Shown here: one piece after another, positions 47,466-60,287 of the stretch | How positions within the stretch are numbered: the stretch's first letter is position 1 | Layout: every line of letters begins with the position of its first letter | Origin: Heliocidaris tuberculata | Lineage: Eukaryota; Echinodermata; Echinoidea; Camarodonta; Echinometridae | NCBI GenBank assembly: GCA_025618425.1 | Contig: CM046838.1 | Location: forward strand, 16,455,129-16,519,128 | Direction of reading: 5' to 3' | DNA length: 64,000 bases | Notes under the pieces: generated by a model | What the model saw: the letters and a program-made list of their open reading frames with translations, nothing else | The model's database searches: none | Told to the model about the DNA's origin: nothing | Position numbers and translations under genes: made by a program

Positions 47466-50400
47466 CTAAATCATAAACAAATAAAAACAGGGGTAGGGCA
47501 ATGATCAGTACTCACCAAGTACCTGAACACAGATTTTAAAAGGTCCTCCTACCAATATGAAAATAAGAATATATTCTTTTTTTATCGAACAATTTGACTT
47601 TAAAATGGTTAGGGGAAGGGCTATCATGCCTCCTCTAGAAATTTCGCGACTACTATAAAAAAAAAAAATTATTACCTTGCCATTTCATGAAAGAAAGTAA
47701 AGGTGCAGGCCATAATATCCCCACCCACCTTTAAAACCTCAACAAAAAAGTCCAGTCTTTTTAAGGATTAAACCATGTTCTTTATGTGCTCTGTTTTCTA
47801 CCTGTCACACGAGGGCAAGATAAGAAAAATATTTGTTCTGACAGCATATGCACTGCCTGAGATTTTAACCTAAAACTTTTTGAATAAAAGCCAAAAATGT
47901 ACCCATTATATCACAGAGGCCCCATTTATAGACCTACATGTATTTCATATTCTTACTAAGTCCTACAATCTATTATATCAAGATATTTGATGGACTATTA
48001 CAAGTACATGTATACTTTTATTAAACTATTTTAGTGGGACAATTCATTTTTTTCAAACAGGCCAGTTTTCGAGAACATCCCAAATCCTAGAAATGAACAT
48101 AAAATAATACGATACTAAAGTGTAGCATGGTATTCCAAAAAGATGTGCACAGCAAATAACGAATATAGACCCCTCTCCAGTTGTGTGGACATCGCTACTC
48201 GGCTGAACAAATCTCTGATTGGCCCTGATCCACTAGCATAGCTGAGGGGGGGGGGGGAGGGAGGGGGCCCTGACAACTCCCCCCCAAAAAAAAAAAAAAA
48301 ATGTGCCCCCTTCCTTGTCGAATTGATATCTTTTTTCTTTTTTTGCTTGTCAGAGAATTATGGAGGAAAACTGAACCCCTTAAAACAGCCCCCCCCCCAC
48401 TGAGTGACTTTTGGATGGCTGGCAAAAACAAAAAAAAATCCAAAACTTATTGAAGGAGTACTACATATAATCTAAATCAATAGCAAATCAAATATAAACT
48501 CTCTTTCACAGATTAACATAAAATGTATAACAAATCACACACTATTCCACATGATTCTACAGTATATAAAGCAGTAGCAAATAATCAGTACTAAAATGTA
48601 TTATCTATATATGTTCATGCTGGACACAGCTCTCATTCATAAGGCAAATATTCTTCATTCACAACCATTCATATACTCTTATGTACAATGTCCTATAAAT
48701 ACCTAAATGACCACACTGATCCTGAATGACATATTTGTCAGAGGCAAGTGGCAAAACTACTATCCTTTTTTTTTTTTTTTTTTTTACTGTGGGCAAAACT
48801 AGCCTTACTGTTTTGCATTTTGATGTTAAGTTATAGGACTGATAATCTCAACTCTTTAACTTTTTAAGGGGGTCAAAATATTTGGGGTTTTTTAAAATTA
48901 TATTCTGCATTCCTAGTCCTCTGCCCTAATGCATATACATACATGTAAGTAGAAATAATAAGTCTTATGAGGCTGACCTACACATCTTGATAGATCAATT
49001 CTTAAGACTATCACAATGAGTGACTGATGAAAGAATTATTCATGAAAGTAACATTGTGAAAATTGCAAACAGAGAACAGATTTGTGCTGAATTTCACATA
49101 TATTTCAATCATTTTTGCATTCAAAATGCAAAGTACTTGTCAAGTGATTGAGAGTCACCTGAAGGTCATCACATGTCATCACAAAGTCATGAAAAAGTCA
49201 TACAAAAATGATAGTCCCTCAATAACCAGGATCATTGCTCAGTATAAGTTCTGAATTGAGGGCATTGATATCAACTAGCTCAGCCATGGGCTGGTATTCA
49301 TTCTTACATGGTTTCTCCTTGGGCGGTGCCAGAAGTAAAACCCCCAGTCCCATGCATAGATGCCAGGTGCTGTGTACGATGTAGTAGTTACTCTCTGTCT
49401 CCAGCGCTGCGTTGACAGAGAGGCCAAGGACAGCTAGGACGGTCCCTGGTATGATGAAGAAGAGCCATCGCCTCCAGGAAGGGTACAGCTTCCGTCTCTT
49501 GTACATTCTTATACCCTGGATGCAGGCATACACAGAGATCAGTGACGGTTAGGGTATATATCACATTATAAAAATATCAATTAGAGTAATATCCTTTTGC
49601 CTAAAATGCTATCATGTGACAATCAAGGTCATAAAAACCCTCAATTTCATACAACAAATCTTGCATTGATTCACACCATCACTTTATACAACATAAATTC
49701 CTCTCCAAATTAAGTATTTTCTGTATGCTATTATATTTCACCCTTGGCCTACATCCTCGGTGAAGTATGACAGCTCTTAAAATGAGCACCATACAAGAAG
49801 CCATCATTATTATTATTATTATTAACAATTTTGAATTCATCCTCATACTTTGCTTCAGTGAACTCATATGCACGCAATATTTATATGATTTTGAGCAGCA
49901 TGAAGTAACCACAACCCAGCATGTAGGTACATTCAATCAGACATATGAAAATACTGCATATATATAGGGGTGATCAAGTCATGCCAAGGCTTGTAACAGT
50001 CTCACAGAATAATAATACTTTGGAGAGTGTAAACCAAGAAGCATGTACATGTATCCAAAACTACTGTTCTGTCCTTTATAGGAACTTAACCGGTAAACAA
50101 AATGCATATACATGTATGCACGTTCTTTGGGTAAAAATTGTTTGGATCTAAATAAGAAATTATATTTATGTCATCCTTCCCTTTAATACCTAAACCATAC
50201 ACTGACCAAATCTAAATTAATCTAGAGATCGTTCTTACCCATGATACGGCGAGGATAAAGATACCCGCTCCTAAAGGTACTGCTATCGACCAAAGGCTGA
50301 ACCTATCCCAATAAGCAAAGAATGCTAATATGTATACTCCTGAGAAAAAAAGGAGAAATAACAATGATAAATGGATAAAATATCAATTGAAAATCAAATT

Positions 50401-53400
50401 CCTCAGCAGAATAGTAGATTCAAATTCACATTAATCTGATGCAATAATTAATTTACATCGCTGCCAACACTGGAACAGGGAGACTGATTCCCAATAGCTC
50501 AAGTACTTTTTTTCTACACAGAGTGCTTTAAAGCAGCAAGAATGTAATTGATCAAAAAGTGATAGCCTGTAGATAAACAACAAGAGGAGAAGAAAAAAAA
50601 TTAAAGTGAAAAAAAATTTGCAATTTCTAAGGAATTTCAAAGAATATATCCAACTGAGCATCCAATTTTAACAATGGGGTATTAAGAGATAACTATAGAT
50701 AAAATGCCTTGTCTCAGGACATATTCACAAGCCAATGATTCAAACCTCCAACCTCTTCGTTGAAAGTTTGTCAAAGTTGAAGAAATAAATGAATCACTAA
50801 ATACCACATTGCTCCCTTTTAAGCTTATAGTCTGGGAGCCTGTCCCGAAATAGTCACCCCATTTTACCCATAAGATTTGACCCCTTAAAGTTGCTTAGAC
50901 CATCTAAGTCATTGACAAAAAGGTTGTCAGCCTGAACGTAACCGCCGGGTTTAGCCCCCAGAGCCCCCAAAAGAGACCCCAAAGTCGGATAGATTTCACC
51001 CCATCTCCCCCATGCACCAAACTTTGTCAGTAGGAAGCAGTATGACTGGACATTACAAAACAAAAAATTGACAAAAATTTCCGTCGGGATGGGGTGTCAG
51101 ACAGCCCCTAAAAATTGGGGTAAATTTTTCCCCTTGAAGCCCAGGGACCAAATTTTGTCAGAAGGAAGAGCTATAGATGTACATTCCAAAAATATAAAAA
51201 CTGACAAAATTGTCCATCGGGAAGGGTGTGTCAGACCCCCTGAAATGAAAACCCCAAAGTGCCCTTGGCAACGTTTTGCCCCCAAAAATGCTCTGTATGT
51301 AAAGAAAAACCATTTTCATACATTCTGACTATGATAACTCAAAACTGTTTAATTCAATTCAATCCAAACTTTCATAACATAATTTTGAGTATGATAGTCT
51401 TCTTGCGGTGCAATTTGGTGTTGATTGGTCTTTTGATTAATAAATTATGAAATTGTGAAAAATGTATTGCTTTCTCAAAAGTAGCCAAAAAATACTGTCA
51501 GGATTATGTAAACACACCCATTGTCCCTCTTCACCTGTTTGACAAGGCATAATAGAAGAGCTTTTCAGGTATCTGTGGTATGTGACTGCCAGGCTGAAAT
51601 GTACTGTTCATGTGTTAATTGCACAGATACCAAGCAAGCTTCTCTATTATGCCTTGTCAGATCGACAATGGGTGTGTTTACATAATCCTGACAGTATTTT
51701 TTTTGCTACTTTTGAAAAAGCAATACATTTTTCACAATTTCATAATTTATTAATCAAAAGACCAATTAACACCAAATTGCACCGCAAGAAGACTATTATA
51801 CTCAAAATTATGTTATAAAAGTTTGAATTGAATTGAATAAAACACTTTTGAGTTATCATAGTCAGAAGGTATGAAAACGGTTTTTCTTTACATACAGAGC
51901 ATTTTGGGGGGCAAAACGTTGTCCAAGGGCACTTTGGAGTTTTCATTTCAGGGGGTCTGACACCCCCTTCCCGATGGACAATTTTGTCAGTTTTTATATT
52001 TTTGGAATGTACATCTATAGCTCTTCCTTCTGACAAAATTTGGTCCCTGGGCTTCAAGGGGAAAAATTTACCCCAATTCTTAGGGGCCGTCTGACACCCC
52101 ATCCCGACGGAAATTTTTGTCAATTTTTTGTGTTTTGTAATGTCCAGTCATACCGCTTCCTACTGACAAAATTTGGTGCATGGGGGAGATGGGGTGAAAT
52201 CGACCCGACTTTGGGGTCTCTTTTGGGGGCTCTGGGGGCTAAACCCGGCGGTTACGTTCAGGCTGACAACCTTTTTGTCAATGACTTAAATGGTCTAAGT
52301 AAGTTTAGGGGGTCAAATCTTATGGGTAAAATGGGGTGACTATTTCAGGACAGGCTCCTGGCCTATTACAGTCAACAAGGAATATTAATAATTAAACCTA
52401 CCTAGAATATGGATGGTAGCCTTGAGTGATGGAGGTAGTCTAGCCATAGCAATCAGGATGAGTAGAATAGACATGAATGAAGCAAAGAAGTCACAGAACT
52501 GGAGAGTATCATAATCAGTGATACACACGGGGCTGGAGTCACAGGCATGGTACACCTGCAAATGAAGCAGACAGAAAATAAATGATACAAAGATATATTA
52601 CGCGGTTGGAAAGTACCTGATAAACCTGTAAAGATACACTCATCCACACATACATATATCACACCTTTCATTGTGTTCTCTTTGTAAGATACAACTACTC
52701 CAAAATGAGCTCCTTCCCTGACAGAAAAATAACATCCCTTTACATGTAGGTGATAAATATCAAGACATCATGGAAAAACAATAAGCAAATATTTGTAAAA
52801 GTTGTAAAATCTAACTAAGACACATTCTGCGGGTAGTTTTATAATTTACATTTCCTTACCTAATTTACAGTATCTATTTCATTCCATCATATTTTTGTGT
52901 AATTCCAAGACACATTTCTGTTGCTAAGTTTTCGTCTGTATTTTTGCAGATCATGAAAAATGTAAATTTTAATGATGACAAGTGCACAATGCATAACATT
53001 AGATACATATGTTTGTGTTCTTCTATTACACCAGACTCTTTGATAAAATGAAAGCACCTAATACTTACAGTCGAGAAAAAGCAAGTTGCTAGGAATGATA
53101 CAGCCTCGGGGAAGTGATGTCGGTATAGACAAAGGGCTGCATCAATCAAGAACACTAGATTACTAAGGGTTACAAAGAGGACTTTGATGAGGAAATTGGA
53201 AGAGGAGACATCCTCATCATCTGTGCAACCCCATCCTTTATAATCTGGAACAGAAAAGAAAGATATATCCATATATATTTGATAATATAATACAGGCTCA
53301 TATACTGTATATATACATGTGTAAGAATTTGGCTAAAATGCAACATGACAGGCCATCTTAATTGGATAAATTAAATAAATGAAATAGGCCAAGACTCAGG

Positions 53401-56400
53401 ACATAGCTGAATATACCATGGGTTTCATTCATATCCAAACATTGTGCTCAGGACACTCCAAGATTCCCAAGATTTTAGCTAGGCTACCAACTGCGTTACC
53501 CCATGTATTCAAGGAATTCCTTCTACCAGGTACCCATTAACGGTTCCATGACATTTGCTCCTGCGACAATTGTTCCGGTCTAACTTTGCCATGTTAATCC
53601 TAAACCTAAACCTAACCCTAACCATAACCCTAACCCTAGTCCTAATCTTCACATTTTCCTGATCAAAAAACCAAATCATGACCTTGACCTTAACCTTTGA
53701 CCTTTTGAGATATGGACAGCGGAGCAAATGTTGCAGGAGCAAATGTCGTTCACCAATGGTGACAGATATACAGTGAAATCTACAAATACGACACTGAGAT
53801 ATTAAAGGGTACCAATTTTTCCCCCTTTTTATGGGGGGGGGGTCCCATCAGTGCTTTGTCCTATTTTGTCCCATTTGTCCCATTTGTCCAATTTCCAATA
53901 CATATGATTAGGTTAGAGTAAGGGTTTCTTCTCACCAGGTAGTGAATATGCTTTACAGGTCTACACAAGCTATCTATATATTCATAAGCAGGTGAAATGA
54001 TTTCTCACTGAGAGTTTTTTCAGGTTCTTCACCACCTAATGTGAGAGCACACCCCCAGCGGTTAGTTTCATACTGACCAATTGTATGTAGGCCTACAGCA
54101 TGACTACACAGAGGATACACCACATGACTTACCATCAGAGCAACGACAAGCATAGAACTCAATCCCATCTTGGTGATGGACTTCACAGCGACCGTGAGGA
54201 CCACAGTAATCAATACATGATGTCATCATCACCCTCATTTCCAGGCTCAGATTAGCATGGCATGGGACTGGCTCTTCTGATAGACTGAAGAAAAAAAAAT
54301 AACAAGGAGACATAAACAATTAACCTATTGACTACTGAATTTTCTCATTCCCATAGGCTTAAAGGGATACTTTGGTAGGCCTGCATGGGCGATTTCCGAT
54401 GAGAGAGGGAAATATACTCGGAGCTTCGTGTCACTTCGATACAAGGACTTCCATCGCACGTGCTAAAACATGTGATTCATATTGGACCACCTCTGAGATA
54501 AGACTGGCTTGTGTTTTAAATTTCGCGCGGTGGGAAAGTAATCAAACATATGGAAAAGTAATTACAGAGCCAGCTCTCTGGTAGAGCCTGGGATTAGTTA
54601 CGTAATCGTGGCGACAACGAGTCGCGGCAGGGCAGTGCAGAAGCGATGGCTAGACTAATCAACCAGAAGTTAACCGTGTTTTGTATTTGGAAATATTTCA
54701 GCATTACACTAAACTTGTTTGGGGGAACGAGGTTACAACCAGTTACAAGACTAAGAGCCCGGGACTGGTTAAACCCGAAGTATTCGCCGAGCTCCAGTTC
54801 GGTCAACTTCGTGCCGTCCGATCATTTATGACCTTAGTCCGACGGCCTCGCACAACGGGCGTGCTATGTGTACAAGTAAACGAGCCTTTTGCAAATTCCG
54901 CACTATTTCATTTCCCCATGAGTTCTCATTAGACTGCCCCTTTAAATACAGGTACCAGCCGGTTCCAGTAGCCAATGAGTTAAGAGGGACTTTATATGAG
55001 TAGGTAACAGTGAGCAAGCACTAGTTGTGAAGCTGCATTTTGAGAGACACTGTCCGAAAGTCATTTTGAATTGCTGAAAAACAACAAAGGGTAAGTCATG
55101 GCTCTTCACAAATTTCCACATTTATTGTTCTCATGACGAAACAATTAAAAAAATCTATTTCAAGTTCATATAGCAGACAGCATTCACTTTACATCGTGAT
55201 AATTTGTGAAAATTTTGTTCACTTAATTACTTTTATTATAACCAAAACTCAAAATTGCTCACAAGAATGTATCCAGAACATCATCCCAGGTAAATATATG
55301 TAGCTTCCAACAAGCTTCATAACCGTAAGCACTTGCCTGAAGTCCTAGCTACATAATCAATCCACCTTTTTGTTTTTAGAACAAATTAATTTGACTATTA
55401 AAGGACAACTTGGTGCCATTTCAAAATCATTTGAGGCTCCTCATAACACCAGAATTTCTGATTAGTTACATAAGGTTCTCATTTGTGAAGCAAAACTTGA
55501 AGTCAAGCCAGCAAGTCAATGTAAATATCTTTTTAAAAATATAAACATACATGTGCATAATTCAAAAATGTCAATAATGCAAACTATTTATGTAAGATTC
55601 TACATGCATGACATGAGGGAAATGTAGAGAATTACCTGTTTAGTTCTGTACATGTTGCATAATGTGCAGCATACCATGTACCAGCCGATGGGAATGGATA
55701 GAAAAAAGAAGCGATGGAGTCAGCATCAATGCCTTCTGACATCATCATGTCCTCGTCACAGTCTAGGGATGTACCATTCCAAAATGGGGGTGTGTTCTTC
55801 TTTAGGCACAATGTGGATATGATATTTTGAGCCTGTGTAAATTGAAGTTAAAGAAGAAATTTGACATGCATTGTACTGTACATACCATAATTTGTAATAA
55901 CATTTGACAAGCACAATACATTTTCTCAGGATGAAAAAAATATTTTGACAACAAATATTATGACTGTTAGTGTACTCCGAATAATGCTCTTAATAAAATC
56001 ACTCATAAATGTACATGCCAATGGCGGAGATGTGTTACGCAATTCTATTCATCTGGGGGGGGGGATGACCTATTCTTAAGTCCCCCCCTGATCAAAAAAA
56101 ATTTCCTGCATATTTCCGGCCATGGTACATGCTGCATATTTGCAAAATTCTGAGCTGATGTAGAAATTTTCAGCATAAAAGCCATCAAGCTGCATCATAT
56201 ATCAAGGTGTAAGTAGTTTTTACTATTAGTACTTCAAAGAAAGCTAATGCCAAAAAGTAGCCCCTTCCCCCCCCCCCAAAAAAAAAAAAAAACAACAACA
56301 ACAACAACAAAAAAAAACAAAAACAAAAACAAAAACAACTGAATATTAAAACTGAATATTAAAATTTTCTATTCAGATGCATCTGTGTATTAGACTACGT

Positions 56401-59400
56401 TACATCAAATATATAATTCATCCGAACATGTATGATGCAAAAAGACTTCCTTTTAAAAAAGACACAGCATGGTAATCGTATTGCATTTCATTTGACTGAG
56501 GAACAAAGAATTTACTTACTGGAGATGGCATATCGATGACATTGGAATAGAGTACAACAACCCCACCAATATCATCCAAACCAAGCTTGAAGGATGCAAT
56601 GAAAGGTCCATTAAGGCCTGGATAGTATAACATCTCAGTTTCATTGATCTGAGTACTGAAGAACTCCTTGGAGACATTGCCATTGAAGTAGTTAACCGAC
56701 AGAGGATCTATCGCAGGACAGATGGTGATGTCAGCTGGCGCAGGACTGGTCGAAGGCACACTGGTTGTGGGGATAGGAGTGGGGGTAGGTGCAGCTGTTG
56801 TCATGTTGGTAAGGTTGTTAGTTTGAAGGGTATTATCAAGATCATTTGCTTGAAGGTCGTTGTCAAAGTCATTGACAACTGTAGTTGTGTCAAGCAGTGT
56901 GTTGAAGTCAATGGGATCTGGAAGGAGTGATGAGGTGAAATCTGCGTTCGACTCCAAGGGACTTGGTGATGAGGGCTTCACTGGAATGGCTTCTGATAGA
57001 GGATCTTGACAAACTACAAGGAAAGAAAACATCTTCATAGGTATAATTGCAATAATTTTTCTACATTGTTAAACCCTCATTCACATGTCATAGTAAACAG
57101 CAGGAGTTTTTAAGCGTACTGCCCTTCATATTCATGAATCATCACACGCAGATAAATGAGTATACAGAAGTCCTTCGTTGCACACAGCTACTTTTTTTTC
57201 ATACCACTGCACTTGCCATTCATATAGGCATTAAAAAACACTGCAGTTAACCATGGCATGTATGTGAATGAGCCTAATAACAGCAGGCCAATCATTTTTA
57301 AGAATATCCCCATTAATTGAGTAGTAGTGTGATAAAAACTTCTCTCTTTATCTTTATAATAAAAATACAAGTACAAGCATGTTAACCAAGGATACATTTG
57401 ACAAAAAATCTTAAAGTGAAGAGAATTAATCATAATATAACTGAAAACCTACCTACACCTTTTCATGCATGAGACGAGCTATAACCACTTCGACTGATAT
57501 CATTAATGTTAAAAGTTATACATTTTCAAATATTGGCTCTAGCTTTGCAAAAACATCTTGGACACAGATGCACCACATAAAATGCATTCAATGAATTGCA
57601 TGGAAATTATGCAAAGAAAATAAATGCTAACTAACTTGTGACATTGGCAGTGATATTAATGTCCACTTTCAGATGTTCATCATCAGAATACTTGGTGACA
57701 TTGAGATAATACCAAGTATCTCTCATAGCTGGAGATACATCCAGAGAGCACCCAGAGAAGTTGGCTTTGTCATGTTGACAGAGGATAAAGGAAGACTCTG
57801 CGTCTGGTAATCTCTCCGGCTGGACGAACATCTCCACAGGACAGAGGCCCTGTAGGGACTTGTTAGATGACCAGGCTGAACATTCCTCTATGTAGAAGGA
57901 CACAGCAGCCATGTTGGATTCAACATAGAATCTGTAACAAGTGATAGAAACAATTCAAATGTTATCAACACACACTGAATCAAATCAGAAATGCACTTTT
58001 GTTGAACCTTGGGGAACTTCAAAGTCTTCAACCTTCAATGGCTTTGATGCATATTTGATTTGATTTGATTTTGATTTGATTTTGATTTTATTCAGATTCC
58101 ACATTTACAATGAAATTACAACAATATGCACAAATTACAAACACTGCAAAAACAGAGAAAACATGGATATGACATAGAAAGGTGACAAAAGGATGTGTGG
58201 AGGGATCTACTAAAAATCTTAGCTTGTGTGATGTAGACCCCCTAATGGAATAATGATACAATAATATAGGTTTTTCAAAAAATGAATTTCGTTTAATTAA
58301 TCAAAGTAATTGTTTGAGCAGGGATGCCACTTAGAATTGATATGAAAGCCTGAAAATAAGTTGCTTGGGCCTGAATTCAGGCTTTTGCCTGAAAAGTGGC
58401 ATCCCTGTTTGAGAGGGAGAAATCAAATAGATCATATCAAATAGATTCCTGGAAAACATGAAATAAACAAGTAATGCAACATATGTATGTCCATGTTTAC
58501 CAATTTACAAACATTTTATGTGTGATCGAAAGATCTTACCCTGTTTACCTTCAATTCTCTACTGGTAACAGAAGCAAGAACTTTTTCATAGTGTCTTTAT
58601 TTGTAAGAACCAGCAAAAATTTTTCATGAAATTAAAGGAAAACTTGTTCAAAGTGTTGTGTGCAGCAAGGAAAAACATTTTTTCTAGATGACGTTTTGTC
58701 AAAGGGATATACAAAATAAGGCATACTGAAAGAGGACAAAGTCATGTTTTAAACCTATATATAGTCTTTCAACGGTAACTTTAAACATGTTTTACGCAAG
58801 ATCTATACACAATTCCCTCACAAGAGAAAAGTTCTATTTCAAGTGTTGAAATATCATTTAAAGAAATATAATTCCTGCTTCTTTTCAACTTCAAATATAA
58901 TGTCCACAAAACATTATTGGATTAAACTACAGGATGAACCATCTTCAAAGTGAGCTTACTTGTATAAGACATTCCTAGATCCTACATCAAGGGTGACCGC
59001 TGTGGTGCCTGTACTGCCAAGTGTTTCTAAGTGGGTTACTCTTTTATAGACCATCATGGAATTAGCAAAGTAGTGACAGGTTACAGACAAGCCCTGTAGG
59101 AACAAAGACAACAAAGGAAAGATGCAAACATGTTTTCAAAGTACATCTTCTCTAACCATTTCATACTTCCATCATACTCCACAGTTACACATTTAAAATG
59201 AAAAGGACCCACATCCTGTTCTCTCTGAACTCCAGCTGGAAGGTCAAAAGCATGCATATTCCCTGGGATTTATGCAGGGCCTTTTTAATGTTTTGAGCCT
59301 TCTTTAAGCTTTCTGAGAGTCTCAAATTACATGTAAGTCATATTTTAAAACAAAAATTAAGGGGATTATAATCATTCTAAAATTCCTTTTGTTTTTTATC

Positions 59401-60287
59401 ATAAACATTTGGCAGGCGACATGTTTTGGGGTCATCAAAAGCATGCATAGTCCCTGGGATTTATAAGGGGTCTTTTTGACTAGTTGAAGTTTCATTTAAG
59501 TCACATCTTTCATAATTTCAATTGAATTATGGGGAATTAAAATCATTTAAAAATTCCTGTTTTTGCATGTGAAACTATGGCAGCTGGAAGGCTAAAAGCA
59601 TGCATAGTCGCTGGGATTTATGAGGGAACTATTCCCTTTTTTAGTTTTTATTAAGCTTTTTTTCAGTCTCAAATGACATTAAAGTCACATTTGCAATAAA
59701 TTCAAGGTAATAAAGAGTAAGTACTATAATTATTCTTCAAATCCATGTTTTTAAGTGTTAACCCTATGGCAGATGAGTCTGTCAAAAAGTACGCATAGTC
59801 CCAGGGATTTATAGTGCCATTTATTGAAAATAAAGGTTCAAGAAATGATTTTTTTGAACTATCCATCCTTCCTCTCATGCAAAAATCAGGACTTTAAAAA
59901 GATAGAGAAAGATGCGAAATATCAAGAAAAGATGAGACATCTTTTTACGTGTTATATCTATGGCGAACGCATCTTTCCTAGCTTTTTTAAACACAGCACT
60001 TTACGCTTGCCAAATGTACTACGGAAGTACGTGAGAGTAATTTGTCTTGACACTATTAAAAGTCTTTGGTAAAACATACTGCTTGCTGTATCTTGTTGTC
60101 TTCTTTCTTGCGGTAGACCACTATAAACCAATCTCCTGGACGAACTCTAGAGGATTCCAGTATGAGGGATGTGCTTCCTTTAGGGATGGCAAAGGTGAGA
60201 GCCTCTCCATTGCCACGTACGACTGTATTTTTGGGAAAGCTGGTGTTGTATGGGTTAATGATGGGTAGCCTACCAGACTCTATCGCT
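47377..60287 (-). CDS. TMEM8/PGAP6-like GPI phospholipase, CREST superfamily (N-terminus not found)
   Basis: Family members are polytopic cell-surface enzymes; PGAP6/TMEM8A is a GPI-specific phospholipase A2 that releases GPI-anchored proteins. Minus-strand exons: 60287-60080, 59093-58960, 57931-57636, 57013-56520, 55832-55636, 54284-54133, 53244-53069, 52555-52402, 50339-50239, 49515-49308 and 47465-47377. All are phase-consistent and encode 735 codons plus a missing start. Order: extracellular beta-rich region (VRPGDWFIVVY), a Thr/Pro/Ser-rich stretch (about 56760-56800), a second PxPSAGTWY module, an EGF-like domain (CIDYCGPHGRC...YACRCSDDYKGWGC), then seven membrane segments. The CREST hydrolase residues are present: Ser, His and Asp in FFSTVYHACD, and HxxxH in VHSTWHL. 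The 3' end has two options (see separate entries). Orthology to TMEM8A versus TMEM8B cannot be settled, so no symbol is given. Confidence 0.92.
48235..48430. repeat. Fragment of G/C-run MITE family
   Basis: Shares gcttgtcagagaattatggaggaaaac and the gagtgacttttgg...ggctggc order with 11130-11870 (longest shared run given here in part: agaattatggaggaaaa). Long G and C runs mark the ends, and an A run lies at 48286-48301. It is an intronic insertion between the two alternative 3' ends of the PGAP6-like gene. Confidence 0.65.
49219..49515 (-). CDS. Read-through 3' exon of the PGAP6-like gene (alternative end)
   Basis: Same acceptor (CATCCAG|GGTATAAGA) as the 49515-49308 exon, but ignoring the internal donor. 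The frame then continues through KPCKNEYQPMAELVDINA to a stop at 49219, adding about 30 residues of cytosolic tail. It encodes the last two membrane segments (WLFFIIPGTVLAVLGL and HSTWHLCMGLGVLLL). If used, the transcript would terminate within the intron that leads to 47465. Confidence 0.6.
   Translation of the reverse strand, partial: GIRMYKRRKLYPSWRRWLFFIIPGTVLAVLGLSVNAALETESNYYIVHSTWHLCMGLGVLLLAPPKEKPCKNEYQPMAELVDINALNSELILSNDPGY
50836..52357. mobile_element. 1.5-kb near-perfect palindromic element in a PGAP6-like intron
   Basis: Ends are GAGCCTGTCCCGAAATAGTC and the inverted GACTATTTCAGGACAGGCTC, with ctgg on both outer sides (50832-50835, 52358-52361) as a possible 4-bp target duplication. 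The two halves (about 50836-51577 and 51622-52357) are inverted copies across their full length around a 44-bp centre. Each half contains matching pseudo-frames (MTKISVGMGCQTAPKN...), which are non-genic. A single-arm relative lies at 19760-20371. Confidence 0.92.
53542..53816 (+). mobile_element. MITE with telomere-like core, copy 1
   Basis: Direct copy of 63606-63880, equal length and nearly identical. The core 53550-53747 has inverted ends GACATTTGCTCCTGC / GCAGGAGCAAATGTC. Inside is a run of cctaaacctaaccctaac-type units (about 53595-53645). It is in the PGAP6-like intron between the EGF exon and the first membrane exon. Confidence 0.8.
54360..54952. mobile_element. Probable TTAAAGGG-type MITE in PGAP6-like intron
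   Basis: The left end, cTTAAAGGGATACTTTGG, and right end, GACTGCCCCTTTAA, are weakly inverted over TTAAAGGG. The interior is GC-richer than its surroundings and includes near-palindromic stretches (agagccagctctctgg at about 54566-54582). The overlapping short frames are not genes. Confidence 0.45.
56020..56345. repeat. Low-complexity intron stretch (G, C, A/C runs)
   Basis: A G run at 56056, a C run at 56267-56277, then aacaacaacaacaac and acaaaaac repeats to 56338. Intronic, nothing coding. Confidence 0.8.
58040..58260. repeat. (TTTGA)n tract with adjoining dispersed sequence
   Basis: A tttgatttgattttgattt run at 58054-58092, then ttattcagattccacattta. Such (TTTGA)n tails commonly end CR1/L2-type LINEs read from the other strand, so this may be a short 3' fragment. 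No protein remnant is visible. Confidence 0.5.
58319..58407. mobile_element. 89-bp hAT-like MITE
   Basis: Inverted ends CAGGGATGCCACTT / AAGTGGCATCCCTG enclose a hairpin with gcctgaa...ttcaggc. The flanks share tttgag (58313-58318 and 58408-58413), six of the eight bases expected for a hAT duplication. Confidence 0.75.
59237..59816 (+). repeat. Tandem repeat, four units of about 160-190 bp, in PGAP6-like intron
   Basis: The word aaaagcatgcatagtccctgg plus gatttat recurs at about 59250, 59441, 59599 and 59789 (spacing 191, 158, 190). Each is followed by diverged but alignable sequence (…aagtcacat…, …attcctgtttt…). It sits between the exons at 59093 and 60080. Confidence 0.85.

Noticed and set aside
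50854..52339. Short conserved-looking protein frames (e.g. starting MTKISVGMGCQ and MFCNVQSYCF)
   Set aside because: They recur because the 1.5-kb element is a palindrome and has another arm at 19.8 kb. They have no domain and are broken in the other copy.
53509..53742. Frames of about 77 codons here and at 63573-63806 with similar sequence
   Set aside because: Arg/Val/Lys repeats come from the (CCTAAC)n core of a MITE; similarity reflects the shared mobile element.
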